Part shown: piece by piece, positions 43,513-53,190 of the stretch
Layout of the letters: every line of letters starts with the position of its first letter
How positions within the stretch are numbered: position 1 is the first letter of the stretch
DNA from: Corynebacterium choanae
GTDB taxonomy: Bacteria > Actinomycetota > Actinomycetes > Mycobacteriales > Mycobacteriaceae
Reading direction: 5' to 3'
Assembly: GCF_003813965.1 (NCBI RefSeq)
Contig: NZ_CP033896.1
Coordinates: 248,001 to 312,000 of the forward strand
Length of the DNA: 64,000 nt
The notes under the pieces: generated by a model
What the model was told of the DNA's origin: nothing
Database searches by the model: none
Seen by the model: the letters and a program-made list of their open reading frames with translations, nothing else
Program-made: the position numbers and the translations under genes

Positions 43513-44802
43513 ATGGCAGTAATCGTGGTAGTCGGCGCTCAATGGGGCGACGAAGGCAAAGGAAAAGCCACCGATATTCTGGGCGGACAAGTGGACTATG
43601 TTGTCAAGCCTAACGGTGGCAACAATGCTGGTCACACTGTTGTAGTGGGTGGTGAAAAATATGAGTTGAAGCTGCTTCCTGCCGGTGTGTTGAGCGAAAA
43701 CGCCACCCCAATTCTTGGCAACGGTGTGGTGATCAACTTGGAGGCACTCTTCGACGAGATCGACGGATTGGAGGCCCGGGGCGCGAACGCTTCCCGGCTG
43801 CGGATCTCGGCAAATGCCCACATTGTTGCCCCCTATCATCAGGTACTTGACCGGGTGCAGGAACGATTCCTTGGTAAGCGTGCCATCGGCACTACTGGCC
43901 GCGGTATCGGGCCGACCTATGCCGATAAAGTATCCCGGGTTGGTATCCGGGTGCAGGATCTCTTCGACGAGTCGATTCTGCGGCAAAAAGTTGAATCTGC
44001 GTTGGATGTGAAAAACCAGATTCTGGTGAAAATGTATAACCGCAAAGCGATCGAAGCTGATGCGATTGTCGACTATCTGCTGTCTTTCGCTGACCGGCTG
44101 CGGCCGATGGTTATCGAAACCGAATTAGAGCTCAACCAGGCGCTCGACGCCGGCAAACACATTCTTATGGAAGGTGGCCAGGCCACCATGTTGGATGTGG
44201 ATCACGGCACCTATCCTTTTGTGACCTCGTCGAACCCGACCGCCGGTGGCGCCTGTGTCGGCTCCGGGATTGGGCCTACGAAGATCACCGCTTCGTTAGG
44301 CATTGTCAAGGCGTACACCACTCGCGTCGGTGCCGGTCCCTTCCCCACGGAATTGTTCGATGAGTGGGGCGAGTTTTTGCAAACCACCGGTGGCGAGGTG
44401 GGGGTCAACACTGGTCGGAAGCGGCGCTGCGGCTGGTATGACTCGGTGGTGGCACGCTATGCCAGCCGGGTGAATGGGTTTACTGACCTGTTTGTCACCA
44501 AGTTGGATGTGCTCACCGGGATCGGGGAGATTCCGATCTGTGTGGCCTATGACGTCGATGGGGTGCGTTTCGATGAGATGCCGGTGTCCCAGTCGGACTT
44601 CCATCATGCCAAGCCGATCTATGAGACGATGCCGGCATGGGATGAGGATATTACCGGCTGCCGCACCTTCGAGGAGCTGCCGCCGAAGGCGCAGGCCTAT
44701 GTGCGCCGGCTCGAGGAATTGTCTGGCTGCCGGGTGTCCTATATTGGGGTCGGCCCTGGCCGGGATCAAACCATTGTGATCAACGACGTGATGGAGAGCT
44801 AG
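43513..44802 (+). CDS. purA: adenylosuccinate synthetase
   Basis: The 429-residue product joins IMP and aspartate at the expense of GTP, the first committed step to AMP. The family signatures are intact: [16 protein letters not shown] near residue 8 (GTP loop and catalytic Asp), [14 protein letters not shown] near 36, [17 protein letters not shown] near 127 and [20 protein letters not shown] near 220. Full length compared with the family. ATG 43513 is taken because the first strand [11 protein letters not shown] begins there; the frame opens at 43444. A bidirectional terminator is shared with the convergent phosphoribosyltransferase gene. Confidence 0.97.
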   Translation: MAVIVVVGAQWGDEGKGKATDILGGQVDYVVKPNGGNNAGHTVVVGGEKYELKLLPAGVLSENATPILGNGVVINLEALFDEIDGLEARGANASRLRISANAHIVAPYHQVLDRVQERFLGKRAIGTTGRGIGPTYADKVSRVGIRVQDLFDESILRQKVESALDVKNQILVKMYNRKAIEADAIVDYLLSFADRLRPMVIETELELNQALDAGKHILMEGGQATMLDVDHGTYPFVTSSNPTAGGACVGSGIGPTKITASLGIVKAYTTRVGAGPFPTELFDEWGEFLQTTGGEVGVNTGRKRRCGWYDSVVARYASRVNGFTDLFVTKLDVLTGIGEIPICVAYDVDGVRFDEMPVSQSDFHHAKPIYETMPAWDEDITGCRTFEELPPKAQAYVRRLEELSGCRVSYIGVGPGRDQTIVINDVMES

Positions 44803-44912
44803 CAGGGGTGTGCTGTCGCTGGCGGCCGTGGTGTGTTGCCTGGTGCTGGCGGTTGTAGCAGTTGTGCTCAGCGGGCTATCGCACCTTGGTTGTTGACACA
44901 TCCCACACGAGT

Positions 44913-44964
44913 AAAGCAGCCTGTGGCAATCGTTGTTTGAACGATATGCTGCAGGCTGCTTTTC
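44913..44964. terminator. bidirectional terminator between purA and the phosphoribosyltransferase gene
   Basis: An 11-bp stem (AAAGCAGCCTG with CAGGCTGCTTT) encloses ATCGTT/AACGAT and ends on the plus strand in TTTTCC. On the minus strand the stem ends in TTTAC. Confidence 0.7.
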
Positions 44965-45130
44965 CTTATGTCTTGGTAGAGACCAGGTAACCTCCGGATG
45001 CACAGCCACCAACGGCGCGCCACCACACTGTGCACCACTGGTTTGGGTACCACAGTCGCGGGGACGCGCCGAGGGGGTGTTGGAACACTGCCTTCGCAGT
45101 AGGTTGTTGCTTGATAGAAGTCTTAGAAAT

Positions 45131-45640
45131 CTAGTTCGTAGACTTTTCTACTGGCTTTTCCGCCGACCAGGGGAACACAATCCACTCGTCGGTGCGTTTC
45201 CACACGAAGGTCGGATCGACGACAGAGCGGGATTTCGCGTAGAGCACCGCGGAACGCACATCGCCGGCGCCGGCTTTCTTTAGCAGCTCGAGTACCAGGG
45301 CAAGGGTGCGACCAGAGTCGGCTACATCGTCAACAACGAGGAGTTTTTTTCCGGCGATCTCATCCATGTCGAGCAGGGGCGCCAGCAGCACCGGATCGGG
45401 AAGGGTTTCTTCGACGTCGGTGTAAAACTCGACGTTCATTGTGTCCGCCAATTTCACCCCCATGGCATAGGACAAGGCGCCGGCAGGCACCAGGCCGCCG
45501 CGGGCAACGGCAATAATAATGTCCGGGGTGAAATCCTGATCGACAATGGTTTGTGCCAGCTCACGGGTGGCTTCACCAAACCCATCCCAGGTGAGCACTT
45601 CTTTTACTGTGAGATCGCTTGAGTCTGCATGGTATGCCAT
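45131..45640 (-). CDS. purine-type phosphoribosyltransferase
   Basis: A 169-residue phosphoribosyltransferase. The PRPP-binding motif LLVVDDVADSGRTLALVLELL lies near residues 100-120, preceded by IIAVARGGLVPAGALSYAMG near 45 (the type I fold's first loop) and followed by KSRSVVDPTFVWKRTDEWIVFPW. That C-terminal W-x-x-x-P-W context is typical of xanthine/guanine/hypoxanthine salvage enzymes of the Gpt/Xpt-like group; the base cannot be specified further. Placement next to purA fits purine salvage. TACACT lies six bases before ATG 45640, so it may be leaderless. Confidence 0.8.
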   Translation of the reverse strand: MAYHADSSDLTVKEVLTWDGFGEATRELAQTIVDQDFTPDIIIAVARGGLVPAGALSYAMGVKLADTMNVEFYTDVEETLPDPVLLAPLLDMDEIAGKKLLVVDDVADSGRTLALVLELLKKAGAGDVRSAVLYAKSRSVVDPTFVWKRTDEWIVFPWSAEKPVEKSTN

Positions 45641-46081
45641 AGCAGCAGTGTACTGCAGATTTCGCGGGCTGTGCGGATGCCTTGACGTAGCATGGGGTTT
45701 CCTACCTGGGAGGAAAACCTAAGAGTTGTTGTGGTATTCGCCACCCTGGCAGGGTGTGCTGCTTGTAGGGTGGAAGGCAAGCCCTATGGCGTAGCCGGCT
45801 GTTGGCGGCACCATTAGTTCGGTGTACTGGTGTTGTGTTCCAGCACGGTGTGCCGGTGCATCCTTCAAACCACCTATGGTGCTGTGGCGCAGGCGAGCGC
45901 TGCTATGTTAGCTGTCCGGTGTTCTGCACCGTCTGGTGACAACCAGATGGTGACAAGTTGGCAGCTGCACGAACTGTTTGGTCATCCCGGGCAGGGTGGT
46001 GGCCGGATTGGGCGAAAACTGGTTTGCTGCTGTGCGAACAATCAAGCGACGTGAAACACAAAAAGTGAAGGTGTTGTGCTG
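45641..46081. other. divergent spacer between phosphoribosyltransferase gene and purT
   Basis: About 440 bases. An imperfect hairpin (GGTTTCCT / AGGAAAACC) lies near 45696-45719. No PurR-type box or riboswitch was recognised, and there is no gene. Confidence 0.3.
45647..45652 (-). promoter_or_regulatory. -10 hexamer TACACT of the phosphoribosyltransferase gene
   Basis: Minus-strand TACACT ends six bases before ATG 45640. No ribosome binding site fits in between. Confidence 0.5.
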
Positions 46082-47317
46082 ATGTTTACCCCGACCGAAT
46101 TTGGTTGCCCGCATCCGAAACAGGCCATTACGGTCATGCTGCTGGGCGCTGGGGAGTTAGGCAAAGAAGTGGCTATTGCGTTTGCCCGCTACGGTGTGGT
46201 GGTGCATGCGGTTGACCGCTATGCAGGTGCCCCCGCCCATCAGGTCGCAGATGTTGCCCATGTTGTCGATATGACTGATCCGGTGGCGCTGCGGGAACTG
46301 ATCACCACAGTGCAGCCGGATGTGGTTGTCCCGGAGATTGAAGCGGTGGCAACCAGTGTCCTGCAGGAGTTGGAAGACACCACCGAGGTCACTGTCATCC
46401 CCACCGCACAGGCCACTTGTTTGACAATGGATCGGGAAGGGATCCGCCGGCTTGCCGCCGCAGAACTCGGACTTCCGACCAGCCCCTATGCGTTTGCTGG
46501 ATCATTGCCGGAGCTGCAGGAGGCAGCCGCCGACATTGGTTTTCCTTGCGTGATTAAACCGGTGATGTCTTCCTCCGGGAAAGGCCAGTCGGTGGCGCAT
46601 TCCGCAGCAGAGCTTCCCGCCGCCTGGGAGACTGCCCAACGTGGCGGACGGGTGACCAACACCCGGGTGATTGTGGAAGGGTTTGTCGACTTCGACTATG
46701 AGATCACCTTGCTGACGGTGAAAAGTATTGATCCGGCAACCGGGCAGGATGCCACCTGGTTTTGTGAACCGATCGGCCACCAGCAGCTTGACGGTGACTA
46801 TGTGCAGTCGTGGCAGCCGGCAGCAATGTCGGATGCCGCGAAAGAAGCAGCCCGCTCCATTGCTGCGCGGATCACTACTGCCCTTGGCGGGCGGGGAGTA
46901 TTCGGTGTGGAACTGTTCGTTGCCGGCGACGATGTGCTGTTTTCTGAAGTGTCGCCGCGGCCGCATGATACCGGTATGGTGACGATGGCAAGCCAACGGT
47001 GCAGCGAATTTGAACTGCACGCCCGCGCGATTTTAGGGCTGCCCATCGACGTGACACTGACAACACCTGGGGCAAGTCAGGTGATCTATGGGCAGACCAC
47101 CACAGATATGCCCGCATTCACCGGTTTGCGGGAGGCGCTAGCTATTCCCGAATCCCAGGTACGGCTATTTGGTAAACCTTCGGCGACACCCCGGCGTCGC
47201 ATGGGGGTGGCATTAGCGACCGCGGACACAGTGGAGCAAGCCCGGCAGCGTGCCGCTGAGGCGGCCAGCTGTGTGCGGCCAGTAGACACTAGCTTGGAGG
47301 GCCAAGCGGGGCAGTAA
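46082..47317 (+). CDS. purT: formate-dependent phosphoribosylglycinamide formyltransferase
   Basis: The 411-residue ATP-grasp enzyme formylates glycinamide ribonucleotide with formate and ATP, the folate-independent alternative to PurN. The N-terminal Rossmann-like domain starts [34 protein letters not shown] follows near 85. The ATP-grasp domain contains [18 protein letters not shown] near 155, [14 protein letters not shown] near 200 and [20 protein letters not shown] near 277. ATG 46082 has GAAGG at ten bases, better than GTG 46076. It stands alone, 363 bases before the SorC/DeoR-type regulator. Confidence 0.94.
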   Translation: MFTPTEFGCPHPKQAITVMLLGAGELGKEVAIAFARYGVVVHAVDRYAGAPAHQVADVAHVVDMTDPVALRELITTVQPDVVVPEIEAVATSVLQELEDTTEVTVIPTAQATCLTMDREGIRRLAAAELGLPTSPYAFAGSLPELQEAAADIGFPCVIKPVMSSSGKGQSVAHSAAELPAAWETAQRGGRVTNTRVIVEGFVDFDYEITLLTVKSIDPATGQDATWFCEPIGHQQLDGDYVQSWQPAAMSDAAKEAARSIAARITTALGGRGVFGVELFVAGDDVLFSEVSPRPHDTGMVTMASQRCSEFELHARAILGLPIDVTLTTPGASQVIYGQTTTDMPAFTGLREALAIPESQVRLFGKPSATPRRRMGVALATADTVEQARQRAAEAASCVRPVDTSLEGQAGQ

Positions 47318-47680
47318 CCTTGGTGGATGATCCTTCGTGCGTCATAGCAGAAGGAACATGGAAGCAAATACTGTGCCGGGGTTTGGGTGCTCGAGTGGTG
47401 CTGCCCACCCGGTGTCGAGTACCCCACGCCGAGTGGGTGGCTGTCCCCGGATCCCAACAGGGCGCCCCAGCAGGTTGGTGACGTGAAAACAGTACAACCC
47501 TGGCACTGGTCGGAAGAAGGAATATCTTCTCCTCACCGCAGCCAGCAGCACCTGGAACTGGCCGGGAGGAGTAATACTGTGCTGTGATAGGTGCAGTAGA
47601 AACCCGGCGTTGCTGTGGCACCGGGCAGAAAAACCCCATGCTGTGAGCCACAGCCGCACCAGTGGAAAGATGAGTCGGTT
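47318..47680. other. spacer between purT and the deo regulator
   Basis: About 360 bases with several short G/C stems but no clear T-run terminator or promoter. The inverted-repeat arms found at the deoA promoter (ATTGCGAACA) are not present here. Confidence 0.3.
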
Positions 47681-48628
47681 ATGACAGATGCCAAAGTCGC
47701 GCAGGCACTGCGGGCGGCAAAATTGTATTACACCGATGAGATGTCCCAGTCGCAGGTTGCTGAAGCGTTAGGGATCTCTCGCCCCACCGTGGCGAAATTG
47801 CTGCGTTTCGCCAGGGACACGTCCCTGGTCACCATCACTATTCACGATCCGAGCTCGCAAACCAGCGCCCTTGCCACCGCCCTTGAACAGGCGTTTCCGA
47901 TTACTGCGGCAACGGTGGTGATCCCCGCCTCGAATGCGCACAAGCATGTGTTGACAGAACTTGCTCAAGCGAGCACGGCGGTGATTCCACCGCTGGTGGA
48001 TGATGGAATGCGGGTGGGGATCTCGTGGGGCAACACCATGTATGCAGTGTCGCAGGCGCTGGCTGCGCATCCGTCACCGCGCCGGGATGTGCAGGTGGTG
48101 CAGCTCAAAGGCGGTACTTCCCATTCCACCCATTCCACCTTTGACGCGGAAACGTTACGCAATGTCGCGGAGGCGTTTACTGCCCGGGCAGTGCCGCTGC
48201 CGCTGCCGGTGATTTTTGATGATCCCACGACGAAAACCATTGTGGAACAAGACCGTTTTATTGCCGATATTTTGGCCGCCGGGGCAGCAGTTGATGTGGC
48301 GGTGTTTACCGTCGGTGATATTCACCGGGAGGCGCTGCTGTTAAATCTTGGGTTGATAACGGAAGGTGAGATCACCGAACTGCTTTCCCGGGCGGTGGGG
48401 GATGCATGTTCCCGGTTCTTCACGATTGATGGACAGATCGCCGTACCCGATATTGATGCCCGCACTGTGGGGATCACATTGGCACAGTTAGCTTCCCGTC
48501 CGGCGCGGGTGCTGATCGCCGGTGGGGTGGAAAAAGCACAAGCAATCAGTGCAGCCTTATCGATGGGATTGGCCACACATCTCATTATTGATGCCCCCAC
48601 TGCGGAGCTGGTTCTGCAAACCGTGTAG
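47681..48628 (+). CDS. SorC/DeoR-type transcriptional regulator, probable deoxyribonucleoside regulator
   Basis: A 315-residue regulator of the SorC family (the B. subtilis DeoR type). A short helix-turn-helix occupies residues 15-50 (YYTDEMSQSQVAEALGIS, RPTVAKLLRFARD). A sugar-phosphate binding domain follows with VGISWGNTMYAVSQAL near 110, VVQLKGGTSHSTHSTFDAE near 145, and GVEKAQAISAALSMGLATHLIID near the C-terminus, the G-G-x-x-K effector region. Family members sense phosphorylated sugars; the deo genes lie a few kilobases away, so deoxyribose 5-phosphate is a reasonable inferred effector. ATG 47681 begins the conserved helix. Confidence 0.82.
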   Translation: MTDAKVAQALRAAKLYYTDEMSQSQVAEALGISRPTVAKLLRFARDTSLVTITIHDPSSQTSALATALEQAFPITAATVVIPASNAHKHVLTELAQASTAVIPPLVDDGMRVGISWGNTMYAVSQALAAHPSPRRDVQVVQLKGGTSHSTHSTFDAETLRNVAEAFTARAVPLPLPVIFDDPTTKTIVEQDRFIADILAAGAAVDVAVFTVGDIHREALLLNLGLITEGEITELLSRAVGDACSRFFTIDGQIAVPDIDARTVGITLAQLASRPARVLIAGGVEKAQAISAALSMGLATHLIIDAPTAELVLQTV

Positions 48629-48704
48629 CAGCCTGCTGCCGCTACTGGTGGGCAACACCGGTGCCGCTATAAGCGCGTCACGAGTTGCCGCTGGTAACAG
48701 CGGC

Positions 48705-49580
48705 TCACTGCTGGCCTGGTTGGGGTATGTCACCCTCTGGCAAGGGGGTGACCTGTGTGGCGCGGTAGCTTGTTTTCGTGGTGGGCGGTTTCCCGCATGA
48801 CACCACCACCTCATCGACAGTGCTGGCGGTTACCGTAACGGTGAAACGACGACCATCCCGGTGGGTGACGATGTCGCCGTTGACGGTGAGATCCCCGAAA
48901 TGGAGTGACTCCCCGGCCGCCGCAAGCCTGTGGGCGACAGCAAGTTCACGAACTTGGCCTGGCTGATCGAATAATGTTGAACCCCGGTTACCGGGCAGGA
49001 ACATCTCGCCGCGATATGCTGCCCGCAGCAGGGCGATTGTGGCCTGTTCGTTGAGCTGCCCATAGGAATAGCCCCACGGATAGAGCAACACTGCTGGGGC
49101 GAAACGGTGACCACCCGCATGGGAGCATTCCCACACATGGGCGGCAGGGTATGCCTCCGCGGCTGCCGCCACAATCGGGCGGCCTTTCACCGCACAGCAT
49201 TGATCCCGTTTCGCGTGGGTGCACACCAGCAGCAATGGTTCGTCTAACACTGTCGCCCCGTGGGCGGTGTTGCGACCAGGGTCGGTGAAGTCCAAGGTGG
49301 GTACGGTTTCCTCCGGGGCGAGGAGCGTTTCGATGATGCCTTCACTGGGATAGATGAGATAGATCCGCCGCAGTGTTTTGGGATGTCGGCCTTCCCGACC
49401 GGGGCGGCGAATGAGCATCAACCCCGGGATGTCGCGGAAACGGTCGGTGTCGGTGAGTGTGCCGCCATCTAAAATATCCCGTGACCAGGGGCCGGGATGT
49501 TCCATGGCGACAAACATGCGCCCGGTGCGGGCGGTTCCCGGCAACGGTTCAACAGTCGAATCACTGCAGGCGTGTTGCAT
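48705..49580 (-). CDS. sucrase/ferredoxin-like family protein
   Basis: A 291-residue Suc_Fer-like protein (PF06999). The thioredoxin-like ferredoxin motifs are present: LLVCTHAKRDQCCAVKGRPI near residue 108 with clustered Cys, and HVWECSHAGGHRFAPAVLLY near 145, together giving Cys residues suited to a [2Fe-2S] cluster, followed by LYPWGYSYGQLNEQ. The first ~100 residues are a divergent domain. A plausible role is electron transfer, but no partner is encoded nearby. TACACT lies eight bases before ATG 49580, the leaderless arrangement. It converges with the SorC/DeoR gene. Confidence 0.8.
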   Translation of the reverse strand: MQHACSDSTVEPLPGTARTGRMFVAMEHPGPWSRDILDGGTLTDTDRFRDIPGLMLIRRPGREGRHPKTLRRIYLIYPSEGIIETLLAPEETVPTLDFTDPGRNTAHGATVLDEPLLLVCTHAKRDQCCAVKGRPIVAAAAEAYPAAHVWECSHAGGHRFAPAVLLYPWGYSYGQLNEQATIALLRAAYRGEMFLPGNRGSTLFDQPGQVRELAVAHRLAAAGESLHFGDLTVNGDIVTHRDGRRFTVTVTASTVDEVVVSCGKPPTTKTSYRATQVTPLPEGDIPQPGQQ

Positions 49581-49588
49581 AGTAGGCC

Positions 49589-49594
49589 AGTGTA
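49589..49594 (-). promoter_or_regulatory. -10 hexamer TACACT of the sucrase/ferredoxin-like gene
   Basis: Minus-strand TACACT ends eight bases before ATG 49580, consistent with a leaderless transcript. Confidence 0.5.
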
Positions 49595-49694
49595 CTCATC
49601 CACGGCGCACCACCGGTGGGGTAAGGATGGACCCGTGCCCGTCCAGGCAAGCATCAGGCCACGTATCAGCGCCGGTAGGGAAGGGTGGGGTGCG

Positions 49695-49760
49695 GGTCGG
49701 TGCCTCGGCAGTGGATTGTTGCGGCGCGGTCGGTGCCTCGGCAGTGGATTGCTGGGGCGC
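49695..49760. repeat. tandem 33-bp repeat
   Basis: Two adjoining 33-base copies starting GGTCGGTGCCTCGGCAGTGG (49695-49727 and 49728-49760) differ at two or three positions. They lie in the gap between divergent genes; the multiple of three keeps open frames open, but no gene is supported there. Confidence 0.75.
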
Positions 49761-50042
49761 GGTAGGCTGAAAGGACGCGCACACCGATCATCCCGGTTAC
49801 CCACCTTGCGTTTCGTGTCGAGTCGCGCCCCTTGTTGTTGCTATTTTTGTCTCCCGTAGTCCAAGTACCACCCCGGGTGAATCATGATTGCTTGGGGCCG
49901 GTGTTTTCGGTAGTGGAGCCACAACCCTGGTGGTGCCACAATGTTGGCCAACACCCGGCTACACGATGGTGGGAAACCGCTGGGCGTGTGACAAAACAGG
50001 GTGTTTGCCGCACGGCGACACCATTGCAGAATAGGAGCTGTC
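49761..50042. other. spacer before the small exported protein
   Basis: About 280 bases with no recognised promoter hexamers of good quality. AGGAG just before 50043 is the ribosome site of the next gene. Confidence 0.3.
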
Positions 50043-50492
50043 ATGCATCCCAAACTCGCCATTGATGCCACCAAGTTATTTGTTGCCCTTGTCGGATTGG
50101 TGGCGCTTCTTCTTGCCGCTATTGGCATCTCCTCCCGGGCAGGTGATCTTCCGCCGTGGCCGAGTTTCTCCGGGAGTGGTACCACCCGCGGCCCGGTGAC
50201 CCGGGACAGTGATCTTGCCGCTAATCCCCAAATCGAAAACCCGCATCAGACGACATGGGATGGATACGAGATCATCGGGGATGGTTCGCAGATTCGCGTG
50301 TTCTTCACCACCGGAACGCATCGCTGCTATGGCATCAACACCGCCGTGACACAAACCCCCACCCAGGTGAAGATCACCGTGTTTCAGGGGCGGCTGCCGG
50401 ATGCGCCGATGGCTTGCACCCGGGAGCTTGTGGTGACCTCTACGGTGGTGGATCTTGACCAGCCGCTAGGTGCCCGAATGGTGACACAATAA
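50043..50492 (+). CDS. small membrane-anchored protein with two Cys, function unknown
   Basis: A 149-residue protein. One TM helix or uncleaved signal anchor occupies about residues 10-30 (LFVALVGLVALLLAAIGI). The rest would be outside: a Pro/Gly/Thr-rich linker (GDLPPWPSFSGSGTTRGP), then a beta-rich domain with THRCYGINTAVTQTPTQVKI and DAPMACTRELVVTSTVV, whose two Cys may pair. The domain resembles small actinobacterial exported domains of unknown role. AGGAG lies eight bases before ATG 50043; the frame opens at 50001. No partner is evident next to it. Confidence 0.65.
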   Translation: MHPKLAIDATKLFVALVGLVALLLAAIGISSRAGDLPPWPSFSGSGTTRGPVTRDSDLAANPQIENPHQTTWDGYEIIGDGSQIRVFFTTGTHRCYGINTAVTQTPTQVKITVFQGRLPDAPMACTRELVVTSTVVDLDQPLGARMVTQ

Positions 50493-50962
50493 GTCGGCTG
50501 TGCGCCCCTGGGCTGGTCGGCCACATCCCTTCGCTTGCTTCTTACGCTGTAGCAATACCGGTTGTGGGTTTTGGTGTACCCCCGTTTCATCTGGTGTGGC
50601 AACACTTGTCGCCCACAACAGGCACACCTGGGGTGTACCCCGATGGGGCAGCTGGGTATGTAGTACGCGACGAGCTTGGTGCGCCGCATAAGGGGCTTGT
50701 GCACGGCGGGGCTTGTGCACGGCGGGGTGTGGTCACTGGGGAAAGGGAGCTTGTGCACGGCGGGCTGTCATGCATGGTGGGTGGAACATTGTTCGCATCC
50801 TGCGAGGCAAACAACCCGGCTCAGCACCTACAAACACCGCACCCGCCACCGGCTGTGCGTGCGACGCGACGCCGGTGACGGGTGATCGATGGGAAAAACT
50901 GTTTTTGTGTTGCCGCTTCCCATCGCTGGAACGGGACGGTTGCGACTTTGGTGGGCAAAGCC
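50493..50962. other. repeat-bearing spacer 3' of the nucleoside transporter gene
   Basis: About 470 bases between convergent genes, rich in G on the plus strand, with the 16-bp repeats listed at 50692. No terminator with a T-run was found for either gene, and several overlapping frames are shadows without coding character. Confidence 0.35.
50692..50761. repeat. GGGGCTTGTGCACGGC repeats
   Basis: Two identical 16-mers are in tandem at 50692-50707 and 50708-50723. A third, with GGGA instead of GGGG, lies at 50745-50761. Each contains the palindrome GTGCAC. Confidence 0.7.
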
Positions 50963-52177
50963 CTAGAAGGCCACCACACCAACAATTGCGGCATTGAGCA
51001 TGTTGACTAAGAAACCAGTCATCAACGCCAGCGGCCCGAGTTTCGCGACTTCGCCGCGGCGCTCCGGGCACAGCCCGCCAATGGAACCGATTTGGATTGC
51101 AATCGAGGAGAAGTTTGCAAAACCAGCCAGGGCGAAGGTGGCGATCATCAGCGACTTCGGGTCGAGCGCATCCAAATTGTCCCCCATAGAGGTGAAGCCG
51201 ACGAACTCGTTGATTACCGTCTTTTCACCGATGAAGGAACCAACCAGTGGGGCTTGATCCCATGGCACACCGATTGCCCACGCAAATGGGGCGAACACGG
51301 CACCGAAGATTCCTTCCAGTGACCAGTCATCTTGCCCGAACCAGGTGCCGACGCCGTGGATCATGGTCGACAGCATGGTGATAATGGCAATGAAGGCGAT
51401 GAGCAGGCAGCCGACAGCAATTGCAATGCGACCGCCGGCCATGGCGCCGGCGCCGATCGCGTCGATAATGTTGCGGGAATCCTCATCGCGGACGTCCCGC
51501 ACCGTGGCATCCAGGCTGGATTCTTCCGTCTCTGGCCAGAAGGCTTTTGCGACGATCAGCGAACCTGGGGCGTTCATCAGCGAGGCGGCAAGCAAATATT
51601 CCAGCGGGGCACCGAGCAGCGAATAGCCGATCAGGGTGGAACCGGCAACCGAAGCAAACCCGCCGGTCATACAAGTAAACAGTTCTGAGCGGGTGAGTTT
51701 CGGCAGATAGGGGCGAATCACAAGGGGTGCTTCCGACTGGCCGAGGAAGATCACCGTCGATGCCCACACCGACTCCACCTTTGAGGTGCCAAGAAGCCAT
51801 TTCAGGGCGCCGCCGAGATAGTCCACAAAATATTGGATAACCCGCCAATAGTAGAGGGCACCGATAATTGCCCCGAGCACAATAATGACCGGCAGTACGT
51901 TCAGTGCAAACACAAAGCCGTTGTCTTCGCCGAAAAGTCCACCGAAGACAAACTGGGTGCCCTGGTTGGTAAATTCGGTGAGTTTCTCCAGGCCGCGGGC
52001 TACCGCCTCGAGGGCTTGGCGTCCTGGTGTCCACTTTAAGACGATCAGCGCGAACGCGATTTGCAACAGCAGCCCGACGCCGAGCGTGCGCCACTTGATG
52101 TGGGTGCGGTGCCGAGAAAACGAGATGAGAAAGACGAAGATCAGCGCAATACCGATCAAGCCTTGCAGTCGTTCCAT
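50963..52177 (-). CDS. concentrative nucleoside transporter (NupC/CNT family)
   Basis: A 404-residue membrane protein of the CNT family, which imports nucleosides with H+ or Na+. Key motifs: WASTVIFLGQSEAPLVIRPYL near residue 140 (the G-Q-x-E-A-P-L nucleoside site), GGFASVAGSTLIGYSLLGAP near 172, GSFIGEKTVINEFVGFTS near 318 and ALAGFANFSSIAIQIGSIGGL near 357, among about nine TM helices. AAGGAC precedes the ATG at 52177. It lies downstream of cdd on the same strand, separated by 319 bases, and near the divergent deo operon, so uptake, deamination and breakdown of nucleosides are grouped. Confidence 0.92.
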   Translation of the reverse strand: MERLQGLIGIALIFVFLISFSRHRTHIKWRTLGVGLLLQIAFALIVLKWTPGRQALEAVARGLEKLTEFTNQGTQFVFGGLFGEDNGFVFALNVLPVIIVLGAIIGALYYWRVIQYFVDYLGGALKWLLGTSKVESVWASTVIFLGQSEAPLVIRPYLPKLTRSELFTCMTGGFASVAGSTLIGYSLLGAPLEYLLAASLMNAPGSLIVAKAFWPETEESSLDATVRDVRDEDSRNIIDAIGAGAMAGGRIAIAVGCLLIAFIAIITMLSTMIHGVGTWFGQDDWSLEGIFGAVFAPFAWAIGVPWDQAPLVGSFIGEKTVINEFVGFTSMGDNLDALDPKSLMIATFALAGFANFSSIAIQIGSIGGLCPERRGEVAKLGPLALMTGFLVNMLNAAIVGVVAF

Positions 52178-52496
52178 GGAATGTCCTTACCTGACATGGG
52201 TGGGTGGGGTGGCAGAACACCAACACGGTGTCGCACAACTAGTTTCCGTGTGCGCAAATCGGCACCATAGTTGCGACCCCCACCTGGTCGGGTGTGGCAC
52301 AGCTGACCAGGCATCGCCGGGACGCGCAGGGTGACGTGGTTGGGCGAGGTGTTGGCGTTGGTTGATTTTTTTGACCCGGTTGGGGTGACAGCGGCTGGGT
52401 GCGCTGTCAATAGGGTGACGCATATGTTGGTCGTTCCCAGGCTACAACTGGCAAACGAGAGGCTACAACTATGCCGTGCTCCCCGTTGGTGGAATG
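52178..52496. other. spacer between cdd and the nucleoside transporter gene
   Basis: At 319 bases the gap is large for an operon, so the transporter gene may have its own promoter. A T-run flanked by GGTTGA/TGACC occurs near 52360-52378. No repeat of the deoA operator arms was found. Confidence 0.3.
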
Positions 52497-52922
52497 TTAG
52501 AGTGCGTCGGGTCCAAAGGCGTGCGGTAGCAGTTCGCTAAACGGCAAGACCAGGGGATTGTCGGCATCGTCCGGGTTTTCGACGACGACTGTTTCGCAGG
52601 AAAACTCGGAGAGGAATTGCCGGCAGGCGCCGCACGGCCAGCAGGGTGCGGCTTGTAGACCGACGATCGCCGCAACTTTGATCTTTTTGCGTGGCGGATG
52701 ACCGTCACCGGGGGCGTGCTCGCTGCTGGCAACCATGCGAGTGATGGCGCATCGTTCCGCACAGATCGCCAAACCATAGGAGGCGTTTTCCACATTGCAG
52801 CCGGTCACAACTGTGCCGTCGTCGAGGAGCAGGGCGGCGCCGACGGGGAACGAGGAATAGGGGGCGTAGGCGTGTGCGGCGGCAGCTTTTGCCTGCTGCA
52901 GAAGTGCGTGATGATCCGTCAT
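52497..52922 (-). CDS. cdd: cytidine deaminase
   Basis: The 141-residue homotetramer-type enzyme deaminates cytidine and deoxycytidine to (deoxy)uridine. Zinc ligands are in NASYGLAICAERCAI (C-A-E near residue 50) and APCWPCGACRQFL (P-C-x-x-C near 90), and PYSSFPVGAALL near 22 binds the ribose. The length is normal for this class. ATG 52922 has AAAGGAC upstream and matches homologues; the frame opens at 52985. It is divergent from deoA and upstream of the nucleoside transporter gene. Confidence 0.95.
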   Translation of the reverse strand: MTDHHALLQQAKAAAAHAYAPYSSFPVGAALLLDDGTVVTGCNVENASYGLAICAERCAITRMVASSEHAPGDGHPPRKKIKVAAIVGLQAAPCWPCGACRQFLSEFSCETVVVENPDDADNPLVLPFSELLPHAFGPDAL

Positions 52923-53100
52923 GGGATGAGGGTCCTTTCGCTGTGCTGCTGTGCATGTGGTGGGCGTGTGCACAATCACGGCCACGGTGAACAGGTGTTG
53001 CCTGTGCCCTGCACAATACGGTGATCAGTGGTGGTGAACAGGGCTGTTGCGGGTGGCGGTGGTGGCGAAGTGGAATATTCGGCCAGCGCCACAACCACAC

Positions 53101-53145
53101 ATTGCGAACAAATGGAAACCAAAGTGCTTGACAAATGTTCGTAAT
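53101..53145. promoter_or_regulatory. inverted-repeat operator candidate at the cdd/deoA promoter region
   Basis: ATTGCGAACA (53101-53110) and TGTTCGTAAT (53136-53145) form an inverted repeat with 9 of 10 positions matching and a 35-bp centre-to-centre distance. The second arm lies inside the deoA promoter spacer, and the first close to where a divergent cdd promoter would be. The nearby SorC/DeoR-type regulator (47681-48628) is the obvious candidate to bind it; this is inference. Confidence 0.5.
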
Positions 53146-53155
53146 GGATCATAAT
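53128..53155 (+). promoter_or_regulatory. deoA promoter
   Basis: Perfect -35 TTGACA, a 16-base spacer, and CATAAT as -10. It is the best housekeeping-type promoter I found in the window, so repression in the absence of nucleosides would be needed. The spacer carries an operator arm. Confidence 0.65.
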
Positions 53156-53190
53156 CGATATCGGTAGGACACGACACATAGGACGTCGCT

